In this document: piece after piece, positions 32,743-41,375 of the stretch | Position numbering within the stretch: the first letter of the stretch is position 1 | How the letters are laid out: each line of letters starts with the position of its first letter | Origin: Streptomyces sp. SLBN-118 | GTDB lineage: Bacteria > Actinomycetota > Actinomycetes > Streptomycetales > Streptomycetaceae | Assembly (NCBI RefSeq): GCF_006715635.1 | Contig: NZ_VFNP01000002.1 | Span: 1,488,001 to 1,552,000 of the forward strand | DNA: 64,000 nt | Direction of reading: 5' to 3' | Notes under the pieces: generated by a model | The model's input: the letters and a program-made list of their open reading frames with translations, nothing else | Databases searched by the model: none | Told to the model about the DNA's origin: nothing | Position numbers and translations under genes: made by a program

Positions 32743-33525
32743 ATGGGGTTCAAGAAGCTGCTCGCGAGCCTGGGCGCCGGTGGCGCATCCGTCGAGACGG
32801 TGCTCATCGAGGCGAACGTCGTACCGGGCGGTGTCGTCCAGGGCGAGGTGCGCATCCAGGGCGGCTCGGTGGACCAGCAGATCGAGGGACTCTCCGTCGG
32901 TCTGCAGGCGCGGGTCGAGGTCGAGGGTGGTGACCAGGAGGTCAAGCAGGACATCGAGTTCACCAAGCAGCGGCTCGGTGGCGCTTTCGAGGTGAAGGCC
33001 GGGGCGGTGCATGTGGTGCCGTTCGGCCTCGAGATTCCGTGGGAAACCCCGGTCACCAGCATCGCGGGGCAGCAGCTGCGCGGGATGAACATCGGTGTGA
33101 CGACGGAGCTGGAGATCGCGCGGGCCCTGGACTCGGGCGACCTGGACCCGATCAATGTGCACCCGCTGCCGTCGCAGCAGGCCATCCTGGACGCCTTCAT
33201 CCAGCTGGGCTTCCGCTTCAAGAGCGCGGACATGGAGCGCGGGCACATCCGTGGGACGCGGCAGCGGCTGCCGTTCTACCAGGAGATCGAGTTCTTCCCG
33301 CCGCAGCAGTACCGCGGGCTGAACCAGGTCGAGCTGACCTTTGTCGCTGACGACCGCGAGATGGACGTGATCCTCGAGATGGACAAGAAGCCGGGTCTTT
33401 TCAGCGAGGGCAGCGACTCGTACAAGGCCTTCAAGGTGGGGCACCACGACTTCCACTCGACCGACTGGGCTGCGTTCCTCAACCAGTGGCTGGCGGACGT
33501 CGGCGGGCGTCGTAACTGGTTCTAG
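32743..33525 (+). CDS. Spo0M-like sporulation-control protein (arrestin fold)
   Basis: The 260-aa protein begins [20 protein letters not shown] and continues as two beta-rich domains, as in Bacillus Spo0M (arrestin-like). Spo0M relatives modulate sporulation and cell division through protein contacts and have no catalytic site. AAGGAG lies 6 bases before the ATG; the longer frame is shadow. There is no signal peptide. It is followed by the PEBP gene 57 bases downstream, possibly as an operon. Confidence 0.92.
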   Translation: MGFKKLLASLGAGGASVETVLIEANVVPGGVVQGEVRIQGGSVDQQIEGLSVGLQARVEVEGGDQEVKQDIEFTKQRLGGAFEVKAGAVHVVPFGLEIPWETPVTSIAGQQLRGMNIGVTTELEIARALDSGDLDPINVHPLPSQQAILDAFIQLGFRFKSADMERGHIRGTRQRLPFYQEIEFFPPQQYRGLNQVELTFVADDREMDVILEMDKKPGLFSEGSDSYKAFKVGHHDFHSTDWAAFLNQWLADVGGRRNWF

Positions 33526-33582
33526 GCTCGGATTCGACAGAGCAAGCAGGGCAGGCAGAACAGCCGATTCGGAGGTTCAGAC

Positions 33583-34119
33583 GTGACCGAGCTCAACAGG
33601 GCGCCCCTTCCACACGACTTCCATCCCGCGGTGCCGTCGTTCACGGTGGTGAGCGACGACATCGCGCCGGGGTCGGTGCTGAAGGACGCCCAGGTCTATG
33701 CGGCGGGCAACACGTCGCCGCATCTGCGGTGGGAGGGTTTCCCGGCGGAGACCAAGAGCTTTGCCGTGACGTGCTTCGATCCGGACGCGCCCACGGGCAG
33801 CGGGTTCTGGCACTGGGTGCTCTTCGACATCCCGGCATCGGTCACGGAGCTGCCGGCCGGTGCGGGCAGCGGAAAGTTCGCGGGGCTGCCCGAGGGCGCC
33901 GTCCAGGTCCGTAACGACTACGGGTCGAAGGATTTCGGCGGCGCTGCTCCCCCGGCGGGCGAGAGGCACCGCTATGTGTTCACGGTGTACGCGGTTGACA
34001 AGCAGAAGCTCGGCCCCGGTGCGGACGTCTCGCCGGCGGTCGCGGGCCTCAATCTCCGCTTCCACGCGATTGCGCGTGCACACCTGATGGCGGAGTACGA
34101 AGGTCCTTCGAAGAGCTGA
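33583..34119 (+). CDS. YbhB/YbcL-type PEBP (Raf-kinase-inhibitor-like) protein
   Basis: The 178-aa phosphatidylethanolamine-binding-like protein has the signature DPDAPTGSGFWHWVLFDIP and a downstream G..RYVFTVYAV segment. Bacterial members bind small phospho-ligands; their role is poorly known. The start is a GTG with GGAGG 7 bases upstream. There is no signal sequence, so it is cytoplasmic. A strong terminator follows. Confidence 0.93.
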   Translation: MTELNRAPLPHDFHPAVPSFTVVSDDIAPGSVLKDAQVYAAGNTSPHLRWEGFPAETKSFAVTCFDPDAPTGSGFWHWVLFDIPASVTELPAGAGSGKFAGLPEGAVQVRNDYGSKDFGGAAPPAGERHRYVFTVYAVDKQKLGPGADVSPAVAGLNLRFHAIARAHLMAEYEGPSKS

Positions 34120-34135
34120 TCGTTCGTTTGTTGTT

Positions 34136-34180
34136 TGCCCTGCCCTGGTCTTGGAGAGATCAGGGCAGGGCATCTTTTAT
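34136..34180 (+). terminator. Intrinsic terminator after the PEBP gene
   Basis: TGCCCTGCCCTG and CAGGGCAGGGCA form a 12-bp stem followed by TCTTTTATT, ending the Spo0M-like/PEBP transcript 16 bases past the stop codon. Confidence 0.9.
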
Positions 34181-34268
34181 TGCGTTGTCCATCTCGGCGC
34201 GCCCGGCCAGAGTTGATCCAAGCCCAAGGCCCGCAAAGGGTTGGGCCGGCGAACGGGAGGTGGGCGAG

Positions 34269-34775
34269 ATGCGGGACACGCTGGTACTGAATGCGAGCTT
34301 CGAGCCGCTGTCGACGGTGACACTCAACCGCGCGGTGGTTCTGGTGCTGCAGGACAAGGCCGTCGTCGAGCAGGCCCACCCCGGACTCCGTGTGCGTGCC
34401 GCGGCAGTTGATCTTCCGGTGCCCCGGGTGATCAGGCTCTGCCGGTATGTCCGGGTGCCTTTCCGAAGACAGGCACCCTGGTCGAGGCGTGGTGTGCTGG
34501 TACGGGACCAGCACCGGTGCGCGTACTGCGGAAGACGCGCCACGACCGTGGACCACGTGGTGCCACGGTCGCACGGCGGTCAGGACAGCTGGCTGAATAC
34601 GGTGGCTTCCTGCGCCGAGGACAATCACCGCAAGGCCGACCGTACGCCGGAGCAGGCCGGAATGCCGCTGCTGCACGAGCCGTTCGTACCCTCTCCGGCG
34701 GACGCGATGCTGCTCGGGCTGCGGGCCGGTGAGCGCTCGGCGCTGCCGGAGTGGCTGGCGGCGCCCGCCGCGTAA
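34269..34775 (+). CDS. HNH endonuclease-domain protein
   Basis: This 168-aa protein has the actinobacterial HNH arrangement: an N-terminal LNASFEPLSTVTLNRAVVLVL region, then RDQHRCAYCGRRATTVDHVVPRSHGGQDSWLNTVASCAEDNHRKAD, which contains the zinc-binding Cys pair, the catalytic His of DHVVPRSHGG and the terminal His. Such stand-alone HNH proteins are widespread in Streptomyces and their substrate is unknown. No restriction or toxin partner is adjacent. GGGAGG stands about 9 bases before the ATG. Confidence 0.92.
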   Translation: MRDTLVLNASFEPLSTVTLNRAVVLVLQDKAVVEQAHPGLRVRAAAVDLPVPRVIRLCRYVRVPFRRQAPWSRRGVLVRDQHRCAYCGRRATTVDHVVPRSHGGQDSWLNTVASCAEDNHRKADRTPEQAGMPLLHEPFVPSPADAMLLGLRAGERSALPEWLAAPAA

Positions 34776-34791
34776 GTGTGACGCGTGAAGG

Positions 34792-34818
34792 CCCGCTCCC
34801 TGCCGGGGGCGGGTTTTT
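34792..34818. terminator. Terminator between HNH and TauE genes
   Basis: CCCGC-TCCC pairs with GGGG-GCGGG over 9 bp (one G-T pair) and is followed by TTTTT on the plus strand. It lies between two convergent genes. Confidence 0.85.
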
Positions 34819-34823
34819 GCGTT

Positions 34824-35591
34824 TCAGCGCAGCAGGAGCTGGACGATCGCAAAGGTGCCGACCACGACGATCAGCGCGCGCAGCGCCGTCGGTGGCAGCC
34901 GGCGGCCGAGCTTGGCGCCGAGCTGGCCGCCGAGGGCGGAGCCGACCGCGATCAGTGCGACCACCGTCCAGTCGAAGTCCGCCACGAAGAGGAAGAAGAG
35001 CGCGGCGATGCTGTTGACGACGGCAGCCAGGACGTTCTTGGTGGCGTTGAGGCGCTGGAGGGTGTCGTCGAGCAGCATGCCCATGAGGGAGATGTAGATG
35101 ATTCCCTGGGCCGCGGTGAAGTAGCCGCCGTAGACGCTGGCGAGCATCAGTGCGACGAAGAGGAGCGGGCCGCCGTCGGGGTGGGTGCGGGTGCCCTTGC
35201 GCTCGCGGCGGCGTTGGACGGCTTTGCTGATGCGCGGCTGGAGGATCACCAGGACCAGGGCCAGCGCGACGAGGACGGGGACGATGGTCTCGAAGGCCGT
35301 GGAGGGGAGCATCAGGAGCAGTACGGCTCCGCTGAGGCCGCCGATCGCGGCGGCGATGCCGAGGCGCAGGATACGGCTGCGCTGGCCGGTGAGTTCGGCG
35401 CGGTAGCCGATGGCCCCGCTGATCGAGCCGGGGATCAGGCCGAGCGCGTTGGAGACCGTGGCGGTGACGGGAGGCAGGCCGGTGGCGAGGAGGACCGGGA
35501 AGGTGATCAGTGTCCCCGAGCCGACGATGGTGTTGATGGTGCCGGCGCTGATGCCCGCGGCGAAGACGGCGAGCATCTCCCATATGGTCAC
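34824..35591 (-). CDS. TauE/SafE-family membrane transporter
   Basis: The 255-aa integral membrane protein has about seven to eight helices and the family motifs GTINTIVGSGTLITFPVLL and, in the second repeat, GGYFTAAQGIIYISLMG. The family exports sulfite, sulfoacetate or related anions. I prefer the GTG at 35591, with GAGGGG 6 bases upstream; ATGs at 35624 and 35576 are alternatives. A perfect inverted repeat at 35605-35631 stands just before the ribosome-binding site and could attenuate or regulate expression. Confidence 0.9.
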   Translation of the reverse strand: MTIWEMLAVFAAGISAGTINTIVGSGTLITFPVLLATGLPPVTATVSNALGLIPGSISGAIGYRAELTGQRSRILRLGIAAAIGGLSGAVLLLMLPSTAFETIVPVLVALALVLVILQPRISKAVQRRRERKGTRTHPDGGPLLFVALMLASVYGGYFTAAQGIIYISLMGMLLDDTLQRLNATKNVLAAVVNSIAALFFLFVADFDWTVVALIAVGSALGGQLGAKLGRRLPPTALRALIVVVGTFAIVQLLLR

Positions 35592-35604
35592 GTTGTGCCC
35601 CTCG

Positions 35605-35631
35605 ATGATCGGTGCCGGGTGCACCGATCAT
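35605..35631 (-). promoter_or_regulatory. Inverted repeat ahead of the TauE gene
   Basis: ATGATCGGTGC and GCACCGATCAT form perfect 11-base arms around a 5-base spacer. The repeat is 18 bases after the SPFH stop codon and immediately before the TauE SD. It may be an operator or an attenuating hairpin; there is no T-run. Confidence 0.45.
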
Positions 35632-35648
35632 GCCTGAGGGGCCGGACG

Positions 35649-36608
35649 TCAGTCGATGGGGGGCTGTTCGCGGCGCTCCGTGCCGTTTCCGGCGCCGGAC
35701 TTGCCGGATCCGGAGCCGCCGCCCATTCCGGCCATCGGGTTGAAGTTGCCCATGGCGCCGGAGAGGCCCTTGAGCGCGTCGCCGATCTCGCTGGGCACGA
35801 TCCAGAGCTTGTTGGCGTCGCCCTCGGCGATCTTCGGGAGCATCTGGAGGTACTGGTAGGCGAGGAGCTTCTGGTCCGCGTCTCCGGCGTGGATGGACTC
35901 GAAGACCGTACGGATCGCCTGGGCCTCGCCCTCCGCGCGCAGGGCGGCGGCCTTGGCCTCACCTTCGGCGCGCAGGATCGCGGACTGCTTCTCACCCTCG
36001 GCGGTGAGGATCGCGGACTGCCTGATGCCTTCCGCGGTGAGGATCGCGGCGCGCTTGTCACGGTCGGCGCGCATCTGCTTCTCCATCGAGTCCTGGATGG
36101 AGGTGGGCGGTTCGATCGCCTTGAGCTCGACGCGGTTGACGCGGATGCCCCACTTGCCGGTGGCTTCGTCGAGGACGCCCCGCAGGGCGGCGTTGATCTC
36201 CTCGCGGGAGGTGAGGGTCCGCTCCAGGTCCATGCCGCCGATGATGTTGCGCAGCGTGGTGACGGTGAGCTGCTCGATCGCCTGGATGTAGCTGGCGACT
36301 TCGTAGGTCGCGGCGCGGGCGTCGGTCACCTGGTAGTAGATGACCGTGTCGATGTTGACGACCAGGTTGTCCTGGGTGATCACCGGCTGGGGCGGGAAGG
36401 GGACGACCTGTTCACGCAGATCGATGCGGTTGCGGATCGAGTCGATGAACGGGACCACGATGTTCAGTCCCGCGTTGAGGGTGCGGGTGTAGCGCCCGAA
36501 GCGCTCGACGATGGCGGCACTGGCCTGCGGGATGACCTGGATCGTCTTGATCAGGGCGATGAAGACCAGCACCACCAGAATGATCAGGACGATGATGATC
36601 GGTTGCAT
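35649..36608 (-). CDS. SPFH/Band-7 (stomatin/prohibitin-like) membrane protein
   Basis: The 319-aa protein has one N-terminal membrane helix (IIIVLIILVVLVFIALI), a Band-7 domain (VIPQASAAIVERFGRYTRTL onward) and a helical Glu/Ala/Arg-rich stretch with repeated ILTAEGxRQSA units, ending in a Gly/Ser-rich tail. Such proteins form ring-like oligomers that organise membrane microdomains. AGGGA precedes the ATG at 36608; the longer frame is implausible. It pairs with the NfeD-like protein encoded just upstream, the usual partner. Confidence 0.95.
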   Translation of the reverse strand: MQPIIIVLIILVVLVFIALIKTIQVIPQASAAIVERFGRYTRTLNAGLNIVVPFIDSIRNRIDLREQVVPFPPQPVITQDNLVVNIDTVIYYQVTDARAATYEVASYIQAIEQLTVTTLRNIIGGMDLERTLTSREEINAALRGVLDEATGKWGIRVNRVELKAIEPPTSIQDSMEKQMRADRDKRAAILTAEGIRQSAILTAEGEKQSAILRAEGEAKAAALRAEGEAQAIRTVFESIHAGDADQKLLAYQYLQMLPKIAEGDANKLWIVPSEIGDALKGLSGAMGNFNPMAGMGGGSGSGKSGAGNGTERREQPPID

Positions 36609-36699
36609 CGCGTTCCCTGTGCCCTTCGCTGCCGGATAATTCTGATGATCGAGTTTCCCAGAACACGGGCTGGTATGGGGGGCGTTCGGCATTCATTGG

Positions 36700-37128
36700 T
36701 CACATCACCACGGCGGTGGCTCCGTCGATCTCCACGACGTCGACCTGCTGGCCCACCTCGAAGGACATCTCGGCGTCGAGTGCGCGCGCGGACCAGATCT
36801 CACCGGCGAGTTTGATACGGCCGCCGCTGCTGTCGACTCGTTCGAGCACGACGGCATGGCGGCCCTTGAGCGCGTCAACTCCGCTGGAGAACTGGGGCCG
36901 TTGGGCTCGCTGCCGGGTCGCGATGGGCCGTACGACGGCGATGAGCGCTACGGAAACCAGGGCGAAGACGAGGACCTGGGCGACCGTGCCCCCGCCGAGC
37001 GCCGCGACGACGGCCCCGGCCACGGCTCCGGCGGACAGCATTCCGAACTCCGGCATCGCCGTCAGGACAAGGGGAATGCCCAGTCCGACCGCGCCGATCA
37101 GCCACCACACCCATGCGTCGATTTCCAC
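36700..37128 (-). CDS. NfeD-like membrane protein
   Basis: The 142-aa protein has two to three N-terminal helices and a C-terminal OB-fold domain (GRIKLAGEIWSARALD) typical of NfeD1b, which tethers SPFH proteins. The start is a GTG with no obvious SD. It is the upstream partner of the SPFH gene, 91 bases away. Confidence 0.92.
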   Translation of the reverse strand: MEIDAWVWWLIGAVGLGIPLVLTAMPEFGMLSAGAVAGAVVAALGGGTVAQVLVFALVSVALIAVVRPIATRQRAQRPQFSSGVDALKGRHAVVLERVDSSGGRIKLAGEIWSARALDAEMSFEVGQQVDVVEIDGATAVVM

Positions 37129-37218
37129 ATGGTCATGGTAGGTCTGCCAGTCGTGGTGAGGACAGGGGGCGACAGCGGGGAGCGGGATCAGGCAGCCGCT
37201 CCTTCCGTGACGCCGGGG

Positions 37219-38010
37219 TCAGCCGAGCGGGAGCCCCTGGGCGGTCCAGCGCTCGCCGTTGCGCTCGACGAGCAGCGGGAGGCCGAAGCAGAGCGAGAGG
37301 TTGCGGGAGTTGAGCTCGGTCTCCATCGGACCGGCGGCCAGCACCTTGCCCTGACGGATCATCAGGACGTGGGTGAAGCCGGGGGCGATCTCCTCGACAT
37401 GATGCGTCACCATCACCATGGAGGGGGCGAACTGGTCGCGGGCAAGACGGCCGAGCCTGCGCACCAGGTCCTCGCGGCCGCCGAGGTCGAGTCCGGCGGC
37501 GGGCTCGTCCAGGAGCAGCAGTTCGGGGTCGGTCATCATGGCGCGGGCGATCATGGTGCGCTTGCGCTCGCCCTCGGAGAGCGTGCCGAACTTGCGGTCC
37601 AGGTACTCGGTCATGCCGAGGCGGTCGAGGAAGGCGCGGGCGCGCTCCTCGTCGATGGCGTCGTAGTCCTCGTGCCAGGTGGCGGTCATTCCGTACGCGG
37701 CGGTGAGGACGGTCTGGAGCACGGTCTGGCGCTTGGGCAGCTTCTCGGCCATGGCGATGCCGGCCATGCCGATACGCGGGCGGAGCTCGAAGACGTCGAC
37801 GGCGCCGAGGCGCTCGCCGAGGATCCTCGCAGTACCGGTGGTCGGGAAGAGGTAGCTGGACGCGATGTTGAGGAGGGTGGTCTTGCCGGCGCCGTTCGGG
37901 CCGAGGATGACCCAGCGCTCGCCCTCCTTGACCGACCAGGAGACGTCGTCCACCAGAGCGCGTCCGTCGCGGACCACGGATACGTCCACCAGCTCCAGTA
38001 CATCGCTCAT
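37219..38010 (-). CDS. Orphan ABC-transporter ATP-binding protein
   Basis: The 263-aa ATPase has Walker A GPNGAGKTT, Walker B LLLLDEPAAGLD and the H-loop THHVEEI. Its signature is LSEGERKR rather than LSGGQ, as in the YlmA/ModF-like stand-alone ATPases. No permease or binding protein is adjacent, so it may work with a distant membrane partner or in a non-transport role such as translation or repair. It is divergent from the hypothetical gene at 38147. Confidence 0.93.
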   Translation of the reverse strand: MSDVLELVDVSVVRDGRALVDDVSWSVKEGERWVILGPNGAGKTTLLNIASSYLFPTTGTARILGERLGAVDVFELRPRIGMAGIAMAEKLPKRQTVLQTVLTAAYGMTATWHEDYDAIDEERARAFLDRLGMTEYLDRKFGTLSEGERKRTMIARAMMTDPELLLLDEPAAGLDLGGREDLVRRLGRLARDQFAPSMVMVTHHVEEIAPGFTHVLMIRQGKVLAAGPMETELNSRNLSLCFGLPLLVERNGERWTAQGLPLG

Positions 38011-38134
38011 GAGCGCGTTGTCTCCCCATGCAATCGTCTTGAGGTATTGGGGGCGGTTTTATGCACCTGTGGGCACAGCTCCCAGGGAAAACCTACGCCA
38101 CCGGCCGAGTAGCCCTGTCCCCCGGTCCGGTACC

Positions 38135-38140
38135 TAGGCT
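38135..38140 (+). promoter_or_regulatory. Candidate -10 for a leaderless mRNA
   Basis: TAGGCT ends 6 bases before the ATG at 38147 with no SD between, the spacing of a leaderless promoter. Confidence 0.4.
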
Positions 38141-38146
38141 GGGACC

Positions 38147-38935
38147 ATGCTTTCCGAACCACGCTCAGGACGGCTGGCCGCATGGGGAAATGCCCTGTTG
38201 GCCGGATTTGTATCACCCGATGACGCGGCACTCGCGATCGTCGGTGACGACGCGGTGCACCGGGTCGAGGGGCTGCCGGGCGAGACGGGGCCCGTCGGGC
38301 TCACTCTCGCGCTGGGGCGGCTGCGGGCGCTGGGGGTGACCGGGTACCGGGTCGCACTGCCCGTGCCGGGACATCCGCTGGGTCTGAGCGGACCACCGGA
38401 CTTCAACGCCCGGGCGCTGGACGCGGAGGAGGCCGTGGTCGCCGCGGGCGCGGCATACGGCCTTGTGCCCGAGGTGTACGAGGCCGGGCCTGCGGGTGAT
38501 GTGCACGTCGAGGTCGTCTGGCACTGCCTGCCGGTGCGGGAGGCGCCACCGGCGGACGTGCCCTCGCTCGGGGAGGCGGAACGGGAGCTCGCGGAAGCCC
38601 TGCGGGAGGCGACGGAGGTGCTGTCGCGCCTCGATGTGGCGGCGTCGGGTCCGGTGGCGGCGTCGGCGATCGACGCGTACCGGGCGCGGGCGTCGCGGGG
38701 CCCGGGCGAAACGCTGGCCCCCGGATATCCACCGCGGGCGGTACGCGTGCTGGAGCTGGCTCAGCGGATCGGGCTGCTGATCTCGGTGGCGTACGAGAAC
38801 GGGCACGGCGGCGCGGTGAGCGCGTCGGAGATGGCGGCGCGGGGGCAGGCGCTGCGGCCGGTGGAGCGGGTGGCGAGGCGGGCGCAGGCGGCGGCGTACA
38901 ACGCGTATGTGGAGGAGCGGGAGCGGGGCCGTTGA
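38147..38935 (+). CDS. Conserved hypothetical actinobacterial protein
   Basis: This 262-aa, Ala/Gly/Val-rich protein has typical Streptomyces codon bias. The opening LAAWGNALLAGFVSPDDAALAIVGDDAVHRV and the middle segment VALPVPGHPLGLSGPPDFN look globular, and the C-terminal half is helical with many charged residues. No enzyme motif, membrane helix or signal peptide was seen and I do not recognise a characterised family. Its message may be leaderless. Confidence 0.8.
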   Translation: MLSEPRSGRLAAWGNALLAGFVSPDDAALAIVGDDAVHRVEGLPGETGPVGLTLALGRLRALGVTGYRVALPVPGHPLGLSGPPDFNARALDAEEAVVAAGAAYGLVPEVYEAGPAGDVHVEVVWHCLPVREAPPADVPSLGEAERELAEALREATEVLSRLDVAASGPVAASAIDAYRARASRGPGETLAPGYPPRAVRVLELAQRIGLLISVAYENGHGGAVSASEMAARGQALRPVERVARRAQAAAYNAYVEERERGR

Positions 38936-38997
38936 GGGGGAGGACGTGGTGGCGGTGCGGGGGCGACGCCCCCGCACCGCGGGGTCGTGGGTGACCG

Positions 38998-39243
38998 TCA
39001 GCCGTTGTAGCCGTAGTTGCCGAATGCCGGGTTCAGCGCGCCGACCACATTGACCGTGTTGCCGACTACGTTCACCGGGACGTGGACGGGGACCTGGACC
39101 ACGTTGCCCGAGAGGACACCCGGGGAGTTCACGGCCTGGCCGCCGGCGTACGCGCCGTCCGTGGCGGAGGCGACGCCGGCGCCCGCCGCGAGCAGGCTGC
39201 CGGCGATCATGGTGAGGGCAGCTGCCTTCTTGACGTTCTTCAC
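38998..39243 (-). CDS. chpE: Short chaplin ChpE (cysteine-free)
   Basis: This 81-aa secreted protein has a signal peptide (KNVKKAAALTMIAGSLLAAGAGVASA) and one chaplin domain: GGQAVNSPGVLSGNVVQVPV, then HVPVNVVGNTVNVVGALNPAFGN. Chaplins assemble into amyloid-like fibrils on aerial hyphae and spores. Both positions normally held by Cys are replaced (Val in VNVVGNT, Gly in NYGYNG), the feature that sets ChpE apart from the other short chaplins of S. coelicolor. The start is a GTG with AGGAGG 8 bases upstream; the longer frame is shadow. Expression is expected to be developmental. Confidence 0.95.
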   Translation of the reverse strand: MKNVKKAAALTMIAGSLLAAGAGVASATDGAYAGGQAVNSPGVLSGNVVQVPVHVPVNVVGNTVNVVGALNPAFGNYGYNG

Positions 39244-39402
39244 TTGGGGATCCTCCTGAGCGTTCGCTGCGGCCGGCCGCCGCAGCACGCCATGGAGAAC
39301 GCCGCCGAGCCGATCAGGATGCGGCAGACGAGTGACATACACCCGACAGTATGAATGTTCAGACCGGAGGGAGACGGTCCGGTCAGAGTTTCGGCGGCCC
39401 CC

Positions 39403-40047
39403 TCAGTCCGTCAGGCCATGTCGGACCGCCCACAGCGCCGCCTGGGTGCGATCCGCCAGGTCCAGCTTCATCAGAATGTTCGAGACGTGCGTCTTGACGG
39501 TCTTCTCCGACAGCACGAGCGCGCGGGCGATCTCCCGGTTGGAACGGCCGTCGGCGATCAGACCCAGGACCTCCCGCTCGCGTTCGGTGAGCGTGCTGCC
39601 GCGGCCGGTCCCACTGCCCGGGTCGTCCTCGGAGAGAAGGGCGCCCGCGACCTCCGGCTGGAGCAGCACATGGCCCGCGTGGACGGAGCGGATGGCACCG
39701 GCCAGCGCTTCGGGGTCGATGTCCTTGTACACGTAACCCGAAGCGCCCGCGCGCAACGCGGGGACGACCGTGCGCTGCTCGGTGAAGCTGGTGACGATCA
39801 GCACCTTGGCAGGATTGGCCAGTTCACGCATTTTGCGGAGCGCGTCGATGCCGTCCGTGCCGGGCATTTTGACGTCCATCAGGACGACGTCCGGTTTCAA
39901 CTCCTCGGCGCGGGCGACGCCTTCGGCCCCGTCCGCCGCTTCGCCGACGACCTCGATGTCTTCCTGGACCTCGAGGAAGGTACGCAGGCCGCGGCGGACC
40001 ACCTGGTGGTCGTCGACCAGGAGGACATGAATCGTCTTGTCAGCCAC
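39403..40047 (-). CDS. NarL/LuxR-type response regulator
   Basis: The 214-aa protein has an N-terminal receiver domain (LLVDDHQVVRRGL, phospho-acceptor Asp in VVLMDVKMPG, TSF and K in GYVYKDI) and a C-terminal LuxR helix-turn-helix (LTEREREVLGLIADGRSNREIARAL). It starts at a GTG that overlaps the kinase gene by 8 bases, with GGAGG 6 bases upstream, so kinase and regulator are co-translated and presumably cognate. Confidence 0.95.
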   Translation of the reverse strand: MADKTIHVLLVDDHQVVRRGLRTFLEVQEDIEVVGEAADGAEGVARAEELKPDVVLMDVKMPGTDGIDALRKMRELANPAKVLIVTSFTEQRTVVPALRAGASGYVYKDIDPEALAGAIRSVHAGHVLLQPEVAGALLSEDDPGSGTGRGSTLTEREREVLGLIADGRSNREIARALVLSEKTVKTHVSNILMKLDLADRTQAALWAVRHGLTD

Positions 40048-41185
40048 CTGGGACCTCCATCTCGATCGTCGTGCCCTTTCCGGGCTCTGATTGAACGGTG
40101 AGCCGGCCGCCGACGCCGCTCGCCCGGTCCCGCATCGAGACGAGTCCCAGATGGCGGCCCGCCCTGCGGACCGTCCACGGCTCGAAGCCCCTGCCGTTGT
40201 CGGTGATGCTGAGGACCGCACCCTGGCCGCAACGGACCAACGCCACATCGACCTCGCCCGCGCCGGAGTGCCGCAGGGCATTGTGCAGCGCCTCCTGGGC
40301 GACCCGGAGCAGGGCCTCCTCCTGGGCTGCGGGCAGCGCGCGGATGCCGCGGCTGTCGAAGGTGACCCTCGCGCTGTGTGCGCGGTCGAGGACCTGGATC
40401 TGCGTACGAAGGGTGTTGACCAGACCGTCCTCGTCGAGGGCGGCGGGGCGCAACTCCACGACCGCGGCGCGCAGTTCGTCCGCGGCCTCTGCGGCGAGCA
40501 GGGCGACCTGCTTCAGTTCCCCCTTGGCGCGGGCCGGATCGCGGTCCACCAGCGCGGCGGCGGCCTGTGCGGTCAGGCGGAGCGAGAAAAGCTTCTGACT
40601 CACCGCGTCATGCAGTTCGTGGGCGAGGCGGGAGCGCTCCTCGGCGATGGTGAACTCACGGCTGCGCTCGTAGAGCCGGGCGTTGGTCAGGGCTATCGCC
40701 GCGTGCTGGGCGAGGATCGAGAGGATCTCCTCGTCCTCCTGGGAGAAGCCGCAGCCGCCTTGCGGCTTCGGGCACTTCTTGTTCGCGAGGAAGAGCGCGC
40801 CGATCGTCTCCTCACCGTCCTTGATGGGCAGACCGAGGAAGTCGGACATGTCCGGGTGGGCGGCCGGCCAGCCCTCGAAGCGGGGGTCCTTGCGGACGTC
40901 GGCGATCCGCTCGGTCTTCGCTTCGCGCAGCATCGCGGCAAGGATGCCGTGCTGCCGCGGGAGCGGGCCGATCGCCTTCCACTGCGCGTCGGTGATGCCG
41001 TCGACCACGAATTGCGCGAAGCCGCCGTGGTCGTCGGGCACGCCCAGCGCCGCGTACTCCGCGTCGAGGAGCTCACGCGCGGACGCCACGATCGTCTTCA
41101 GGACGTCACGCACCTCCAGATGCCTGCTCATCGCGAGGAGGGCGGTGCTCACAGCCGCCAGGCCCGAGCTGGGTCGATGGCTCAT
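40040..41185 (-). CDS. GAF-domain sensor histidine kinase (HisKA_3/NarX-type)
   Basis: This 381-aa protein has no membrane helix, so it is a cytoplasmic sensor. An N-terminal GAF domain (about residues 20-175) precedes the dimerisation/phospho-acceptor helix ERSRLAHELHDAVSQKLFSL and an HATPase_c domain with DNGRGFEP and HLGLVSMRDRA. The GAF domain contains KKCPKPQGGCGF, two Cys six residues apart, which could bind a metal or sense redox state. A TACGGT ends 6 bases before the ATG, suggesting a leaderless message. Partner: the response regulator downstream. Confidence 0.94.
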   Translation of the reverse strand: MSHRPSSGLAAVSTALLAMSRHLEVRDVLKTIVASARELLDAEYAALGVPDDHGGFAQFVVDGITDAQWKAIGPLPRQHGILAAMLREAKTERIADVRKDPRFEGWPAAHPDMSDFLGLPIKDGEETIGALFLANKKCPKPQGGCGFSQEDEEILSILAQHAAIALTNARLYERSREFTIAEERSRLAHELHDAVSQKLFSLRLTAQAAAALVDRDPARAKGELKQVALLAAEAADELRAAVVELRPAALDEDGLVNTLRTQIQVLDRAHSARVTFDSRGIRALPAAQEEALLRVAQEALHNALRHSGAGEVDVALVRCGQGAVLSITDNGRGFEPWTVRRAGRHLGLVSMRDRASGVGGRLTVQSEPGKGTTIEMEVPGG

Positions 41186-41191
41186 GACCTC

Positions 41192-41197
41192 ACCGTA
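41192..41197 (-). promoter_or_regulatory. Candidate -10 of the histidine-kinase operon
   Basis: On the minus strand TACGGT ends 6 bases before the kinase ATG, consistent with leaderless transcription of the kinase/regulator operon. Confidence 0.35.
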
Positions 41198-41375
41198 CCG
41201 GCGGGGTGTGACAGTCCGTATCGGGCCGGGGACGGCAGCCGCTTAGGGCTGAGGTCGTAGGTCGAAGTGCCTTGTCCGGTGGGGCCCCGCGCACGAGGCG
41301 GTGGACCGGGACGCATTCCTAGGTTGGGGACATCGACACGGAACAGCTCAAGAGCCGGACAAGGGGATGGGCATC

